In this document: piece after piece, positions 5,894 to 9,964 of the stretch
Layout of the letters: every line of letters starts with the position of its first letter
How positions within the stretch are numbered: the stretch's first letter is position 1
Assembly: GCA_003488655.1 (NCBI GenBank)
Contig: DNKW01000043.1
Span: 1-9,964 of the forward strand
Direction: 5' to 3'
Length of the DNA stretch: 9,964 nucleotides
DNA from: Candidatus Altimarinota bacterium
GTDB lineage: Bacteria; Patescibacteriota; Gracilibacteria; BD1-5; UBA2023
Program-made: the position numbers and the translations under genes
Notes under the pieces: generated by a model
Database searches by the model: none
Told to the model about the DNA's origin: nothing
What the model saw: only the letters and a program-made list of their open reading frames with translations

Positions 5894-6523
5894 ATGAAAA
5901 CCAAAATACTTGCCGGAGTGGTACTTGTGACTCTCGCAACGGCTGGAACCCTTACTTATGCCGCCAGTACCAATACTGGAGCAACAAACATTCTCAGGAA
6001 TACTTTTTCAGGAATGCACCAAACAGGAAGCGGTGGATTCAATAATAAAGGTCATCAAGGAAGGCTGGAAGCGAAAGGAATTATGAGAGGGATGGGTTGA
6101 TCTGGAATGATGGGAAAATGAATGGCATCCAAAATAACCGACACTGAAAAGACGAAGCTCGCGACTATGACGGACGCCGAAAAGAAAGCATTTCTTGAAA
6201 CAAAGATGACAGAACAGAAAGCTCTTCGTGATACGAAAGAAGTGGTTATTGATAAACTTATAAACGGAGAAACCCTTACTGATACCGAGAAGATTACTCT
6301 TGCAACTATTAGAACCGAGCGAGCTACTGCAAAAGCAGACCGAGTGGCACGAGAGAAACAAATGACCGAGATTCAGCCTATTGTGGCGAAAGTAAAAGCC
6401 GGAACCACCCTTACGACAGATGAGCAGAAAAAACTCAACGCCTTTAAAGCAACGATGAAACAGAATAATAAAGAGGGACGAGGTGGTAAAAGTGAACGAA
6501 GAGACGGAATAATGGGTCAATAA
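5894..6523 (+). CDS. Secreted Met/Gly-rich protein with LTxxE/Q repeats, CpxP/Spy-like in layout
   Basis: A 209-residue exported protein with in-frame TGA codons 69 and 76 read as Gly. The signal peptide is residues 1-23 or 24 (KTK, hydrophobic core, then TYA-A before STNTG). The mature N-terminus is Gly/Asn/His/Met-rich with a MRGMGGSGMMGKGM segment (64-77) that spans both TGA codons. The rest is charged and helical, with four copies of an (I/L/M)TDxE pattern at 81-85, 92-96, 128-132 and 173-178. The last two are a 45-residue repeat (GETLTDTE / GTTLTTDEQKKLNA). LTxxQ-type repeats after a Met/His-rich start are the layout of CpxP/Spy periplasmic chaperones, but similarity is weak and no family is proven. 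The Met-rich stretch could also bind Cu(I) or another metal. It lies between a two-component system and an export pump and ends with a strong terminator. The stop codon is TAA. Confidence 0.7.
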
Positions 6524-6533
6524 GTATATATTC

Positions 6534-6573
6534 AAAATATACTATCCTAAATCTTTGGGATAGTATATTTTCT
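6534..6573 (+). terminator. Rho-independent terminator of the secreted-protein gene
   Basis: A 17-bp stem with one G-U pair, AAAATATACTATCCTAA (6534-6550) and TTGGGATAGTATATTTT (6555-6571), encloses the loop ATCT. The T-rich end of the stem serves as the U tract. The A-rich left arm makes it usable in both directions. It follows the stop codon by 10 bp. Confidence 0.8.
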
Positions 6574-6600
6574 TGACTCCCGCGAGAAAAACCATATCTT
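6573..6600 (+). promoter_or_regulatory. Upstream promoter candidate of the export operon
   Basis: TTGACT (6573-6578) and TATCTT (6595-6600) are 16 bp apart. The -35 box is identical to that of the pilin promoter. It lies just before the direct-repeat promoter at 6601-6640, so the operon may have one constitutive and one regulated promoter. Confidence 0.4.
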
Positions 6601-6640
6601 CTTTACATTCGCTTTACATATATTTCATATTGTCTATAAT
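6601..6640 (+). promoter_or_regulatory. Export operon promoter with 11-bp direct repeat
   Basis: CTTTACAT occurs at 6601-6608 and 6612-6619, exactly 11 bp apart (TTTAC-N6-TTTAC, as upstream of the regulator gene). The second copy provides a -35 (TTTACA 6613-6618), 16 bp from a perfect TATAAT (6635-6640). Transcription would start near 6647, about 21 nt before the ATG. Binding by the window's OmpR-type regulator is inferred from the spacing and the shared motif. Confidence 0.6.
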
Positions 6641-6667
6641 ACTAGATTATCTTAACTTCATTATATT

Positions 6668-8758
6668 ATGAAATTTTCTCCTCTTGCTCGAAAATTTATT
6701 ACTGGGGCTATCATTGTCGGCCTTATCTATGGTGGATATACGTATTTTTTCAAAAAAAATACCACGAGTACCGCATTCACAGCGGTAACTACGACGGTTA
6801 AAAAGGGGAATATCGAGAATTCTGTTCAAGTTATCGGGACTTCCGCTCTCGTATATGAGCAGAAAATGCAATTTAGCCAAGTGGGGAAAGTTGCGAAGAT
6901 ATTTTATAGCGAAGGAGAGAAAGTGAAAAAGTGACAGGTGATGGCAGAACTGGATACCACCGATGTCCTGAATGATATCAAACAACAGGAAGTGAACCTC
7001 AATAATACACAAGTAAGACTCAATCAGCTTCTGAGAGGAGCAACCGATAAGGACATACTCAATGCGGAAAATGCTGTCACGAGTGTGAAAAGCAAGATCA
7101 CTACTCTCGAAAATAGCAAGACGAATCTCCTGAGTGATAAAGCCAATAAACAAACGGATTATGAAAGTCAGATTGTTGCAAAGCAAAATGATATAAAAAG
7201 CAAACAATCACAACTCGTGAATATACAAAATGAACTTCTTACCCTCGAAAAAACAGCAAACAAAGGACTTTCAGACACAGATATAGATATAACAAAAATT
7301 CTTGAGACCTCTATTATTGATGCTCGTAAACAGATTATCGATGCGGAATCAAATCTCTACAATGCCGATGTCATACTCGGGATGAGCGATACAAACCGAA
7401 CAAAAAACGATGCCTATGAAACCTACCTTTCTGCAAAAAATACTTCTCTCAAGATACAAGCAGAAAATGACTGGAGAACAGCAAACACTCTTGTAATTGG
7501 GGCAAAAGCTTCTCTTGATTCTCTCCCCATTGAAGGAAATAGCAGTACTACCATTAAAACACTTCTCACTACTCTGAATCAAGCACTTGATGCTCTCATC
7601 GTTCTCGGAAAAGATGGAACTGACGCTATGAATGCAAGTATCACCTCTGCTACCTTCTCACAAACCACGATTGATAGCTATGCGACAACATTCAGTTCTA
7701 TCACTTCTTCTTCCCAATCGAGTCTCAGTGCGGTTAAGACTACCCTTACGAACATCGATAAACTTACCGATCCAGCACTTACAAAGGCAAGTAGCGATAA
7801 TGCTCTCAGTGCCAAAAAACAATCCATATCCGATCAGAAATACGCTTTGGAACAAGCAGAGCGGGATCTTATCAAGCTTCAGAGTGATAAAACATATTCT
7901 TCCGATGCCTATAACTCACAACTCGTAGCACAAGATATATCTATCCAGGATGCGAAGAATACACTCAAATACAATGAAGTAAGTTTCAGTCTTCTGAGAG
8001 CCTGAGCTACCAAGGAAGATATCGCCCTTGCTAAAAATTCTATCACTTCTGGACAGCTCGCACTTCAAAAAGTAAAAGAAGGTATCAAAAAATACCAACT
8101 CGAAGCACCATTTGATGGGGTTCTCCGGAAGATCGATTTTAAACTCGGGGACAATATCGTCACCGGATCGAATGCTACTCCAGAATATCTCTACATAGAG
8201 AATCCGAATTTGGTGGAAATCACCGCCACTGTCGACCAGCTCGATGTTGTGAAGCTCAAACTTGGACAGGATGCAAAAATCATATTTGACTCCTTCCCTA
8301 CTCTGACTCTTACGGGAAAAGTAAGTGATATAAATTCCACACCCACTCAAACTTCCGGAGTTACATCCTATACAATTAAAGTCGCCATGGACAAAGGAGA
8401 TCATCCGATTTTCAGTGGAATGAGTGCCAAAGTAGATATCATTATCGAGAGTAAAGAAAATACACTCTTCGTCGGAACTTCTTTTATACAAAAGGGGCGA
8501 AATAATAGAACGGCATCGATACTTAAACGCATTGGTTCGGTAGATACCAAAACCGATGTGGAGCTCGGAATCAGTAACCCTACTAACACCGAGATTCTGA
8601 TCGGAGTCAGCGAAGGAGATATTCTCGTTCGAAGGATTTTCGCTGGGACAGGAACCGCTTCCAGTTCTCTCATACAGCTCCCATGAGGAGGAAGTAGAAA
8701 CAACGGTGGTGGAACATGATGAGGAACTAATGGTTGAAATTTCAATAGAGGACAATAA
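6668..8758 (+). CDS. HlyD/MacA-type membrane fusion protein with very long coiled coil
   Basis: Periplasmic-adaptor/membrane fusion protein that should work with the ABC ATPase and permease just downstream in export across the envelope. It has 696 residues with six in-frame TGA codons (89, 446, 673, 684, 685, 690). One TM helix lies at about 9-27. The first half of the lipoyl domain ends in GEKVKK-G-QVMAELDTTDV, and TGA 89 is the invariant Gly. A helical hairpin follows (about 105-475), with the paired arm motifs RGATDKDILNAENAV and RA-G-ATKEDIALAKNSI (TGA 446). The second lipoyl half is YQLEAPFDGVLRKIDFKLGDNI, then a beta barrel (about 513-600) with VEITATVDQLDVVKLKLGQ. The C-terminus is a 24-residue Gly-rich tail starting GGGSRNNGGG. 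At nearly 700 residues it is much longer than the usual 350-450, because of the hairpin. ATG 6668 precedes the TM helix and fits the promoter. The stop codon is TAA. Confidence 0.93.
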
Positions 8759-8779
8759 TTCTTAACCCCATATCCTTCT

Positions 8780-9451
8780 ATGTCCCCTCTCATCCAAATG
8801 CACAGCATCACCAAATCCTATCAGCTCTGAAAGGAAGATTTGATGGTGGTAAAGTGAATCGATATCGAGATAAACAAGGGGGAGTTCGTTTCCATTATGG
8901 GGCAATCAGGAAGCGGAAAATCGACCCTTATGAACATCATCGGGATGCTCGATAATCCGACAACGGGAGAATATTATTTCAACGGACGGGATGTCGCACA
9001 TCTGACCGATGACGATCAGGCGCTCATACGCCGCGAAAACATCGGTTTTATCTTCCAGAGCTACAACCTCCTTCCGAGAACAAGCGCTCTCAACCAAGTG
9101 ATTATGCCTCTCATCTATCAGGGAGTGGGGAAAAAAGAACGGACAGAACGTGCACTCGAAGCACTCAAAAAAGTCGGGCTCAGTGACAAAACCAACAGCC
9201 TTCCAAATGAGCTGTCCGGAGGACAACAACAACGTGTTTCTATTGCTCGAGCACTCGTCACCAACCCTTCAATAATACTCGCCGATGAGCCGACCGGGGC
9301 ACTGGATAGCGTCACAGGGGTAGAAATTATGGAACTTCTCACAGAACTGAACAAAGAGGGGAAAACCATCATCGTCATCACTCACGAACACGAAGTGGAT
9401 GCCTTCGCGAAACGGCACATTTTAATAAAGGATGGAAACATAGTAAAATAA
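8780..9451 (+). CDS. MacB/LolD-type ABC transporter ATP-binding protein
   Basis: Cytoplasmic ATPase that powers the adjacent permease. It has 223 residues, the usual length for this family. The order is: A-loop region SITKSYQL-G-KEDLMVVK-G-IDIEINKGEF (TGA codons 17 and 26 are both at family glycines), Walker A GQSGSGKST (41-49), Q-loop FIFQSYNLLP (Q93), signature LSGGQQQR (145-152), Walker B IILADEPTGALD (D169, catalytic E170) and H-switch THEH (H202). Starting at 8897, as a standard-code reading would, removes strand 1 and the A-loop, so the ATG at 8780 is right. The SIARAL Arg is CGA. It lies 21 bp after the fusion protein gene and 10 bp before the permease, with no Shine-Dalgarno sequence. 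The stop codon is TAA. Confidence 0.96.
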
Positions 9452-9461
9452 CTATTCCCTT

Positions 9462-9964
9462 ATGATTCTCACCGAACATATCACCGGAGCTCTCAGCTCC
9501 ATTGTCTCCAATAAGCTCCGATCAGCACTCAGTATGCTCGGTATTATTATCGGAGTCTCGGCGATTATCATCCTCATGGCACTTGGACAAGGGACAACTG
9601 CATCGGTGGTGGACCGATTCAATAGTCTCGGAGCTAATCTCATAACTCTCTCCGCGGGGCAATCAAATGCGTCGAGAGTTGGAGGAGTGAGTAGCTCCAG
9701 TTCTGCCAAACTCATCGACGATGCCTTTCTGGATTTCGTGAAAAATATCCCCGGAGTCAAGGACGTCTCCCCAAGCGTCACGGCAAACAAACAATTCATC
9801 TATGGAACCTACAATACCAATGCGGGGATCACGGGAGTGAGAGCCATCTACCAAACGCTCAAGAACCTCACGGTGGCTGACGGAAATTTTTTCTCCGATG
9901 AAGATGTGCTGGATAGCAATAAAGTTATCGTCATTGGGCATCAAATCGCTCTGGATGCATTCGG
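9462..9964 (+). CDS. MacB/FtsX-type ABC transporter permease, N-terminal part (runs off the window)
   Basis: First 167 codons of the membrane subunit of the exporter. The N-terminus MILTEHITGALSSIVSNKLRSALSMLGIIIGVSAIIILMALGQG is the typical MacB-family start: an amphipathic elbow helix with the NKLRSALSMLGIIIGV motif leading into TM1 (about residues 23-42). The extracytoplasmic MacB-PCD domain follows, with FNSLGANLITLSAGQS, FLDFVKNIPGVKDVSP and ADGNFFSDEDV. The three remaining TM helices and the stop codon lie outside the window. No TGA occurs in the visible part. It starts 10 bp after the ATPase stop codon, so the two are co-transcribed. Together with the fusion protein it forms a MacAB/YknXYZ-like pump. 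The substrate (peptide, lipoprotein, antibiotic) cannot be told. Confidence 0.93.
   Translation, partial: MILTEHITGALSSIVSNKLRSALSMLGIIIGVSAIIILMALGQGTTASVVDRFNSLGANLITLSAGQSNASRVGGVSSSSSAKLIDDAFLDFVKNIPGVKDVSPSVTANKQFIYGTYNTNAGITGVRAIYQTLKNLTVADGNFFSDEDVLDSNKVIVIGHQIALDAF

Noticed and set aside
6008..6535. A 175-codon minus-strand open frame
   Set aside because: It overlaps the secreted-protein gene and its terminator. Its Ser/Phe/His-rich composition is that of an antisense shadow.
6932..8737. In-frame TGA as selenocysteine or as Trp (code 4)
   Set aside because: The positions match Gly, not Cys/Sec or Trp, in the families concerned. TGA occurs in unrelated genes and in runs, which selenocysteine does not explain.

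Overview
The window reads as a piece of a Candidate Phyla Radiation genome that uses genetic code 25 (UGA = glycine), most likely Candidatus Gracilibacteria (BD1-5). In six genes the conserved reading frame runs straight through in-frame TGA triplets (17 in all). Several fall where the protein family has glycine, for example VKK-G-QV and RA-G-ATKED in the membrane fusion protein, VVK-G-ID in the ABC ATPase and EK-G-VGT in the histidine kinase. All ten genes whose end is visible stop at TAA (nine) or TAG (one), never TGA. CGA and CGG still read as arginine at conserved positions, which argues against the Absconditabacteria lineages reported to read them as tryptophan. None of the twelve starts has a recognisable Shine-Dalgarno sequence.

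Minus-strand block, 1-2992: the 5' part of leuS; a small VirB2/TrbC-like type IV secretion pilin with its own sigma70-type promoter and terminator; and the classic rpsF-ssb-rpsR operon. No rplI follows rpsR, which fits the known loss of bL9 in CPR bacteria. A pair of inverted repeats lies between ssb and rpsR. A 361-bp divergent control region (2993-3353) separates this block from the next.

Plus-strand block, 3354-9964: an OmpR-family response regulator, a sensor histidine kinase (broken into pieces if TGA is read as stop), a 65-residue lipoprotein, a secreted Met/Gly-rich protein with LTxxE/Q repeats reminiscent of CpxP/Spy, and a MacAB-like export operon: a membrane fusion protein with a very long coiled coil, an ABC ATPase and the N-terminal part of a permease. 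Direct repeats TTTAC-N6-TTTAC with 11-bp periodicity occur upstream of both the regulator and the fusion protein. They suggest a self-regulated envelope-stress or export regulon: the kinase senses a signal outside the membrane, the regulator binds the repeats, and the lipoprotein, secreted protein and efflux pump are the outputs. This regulon is an inference. The individual gene families are well supported.
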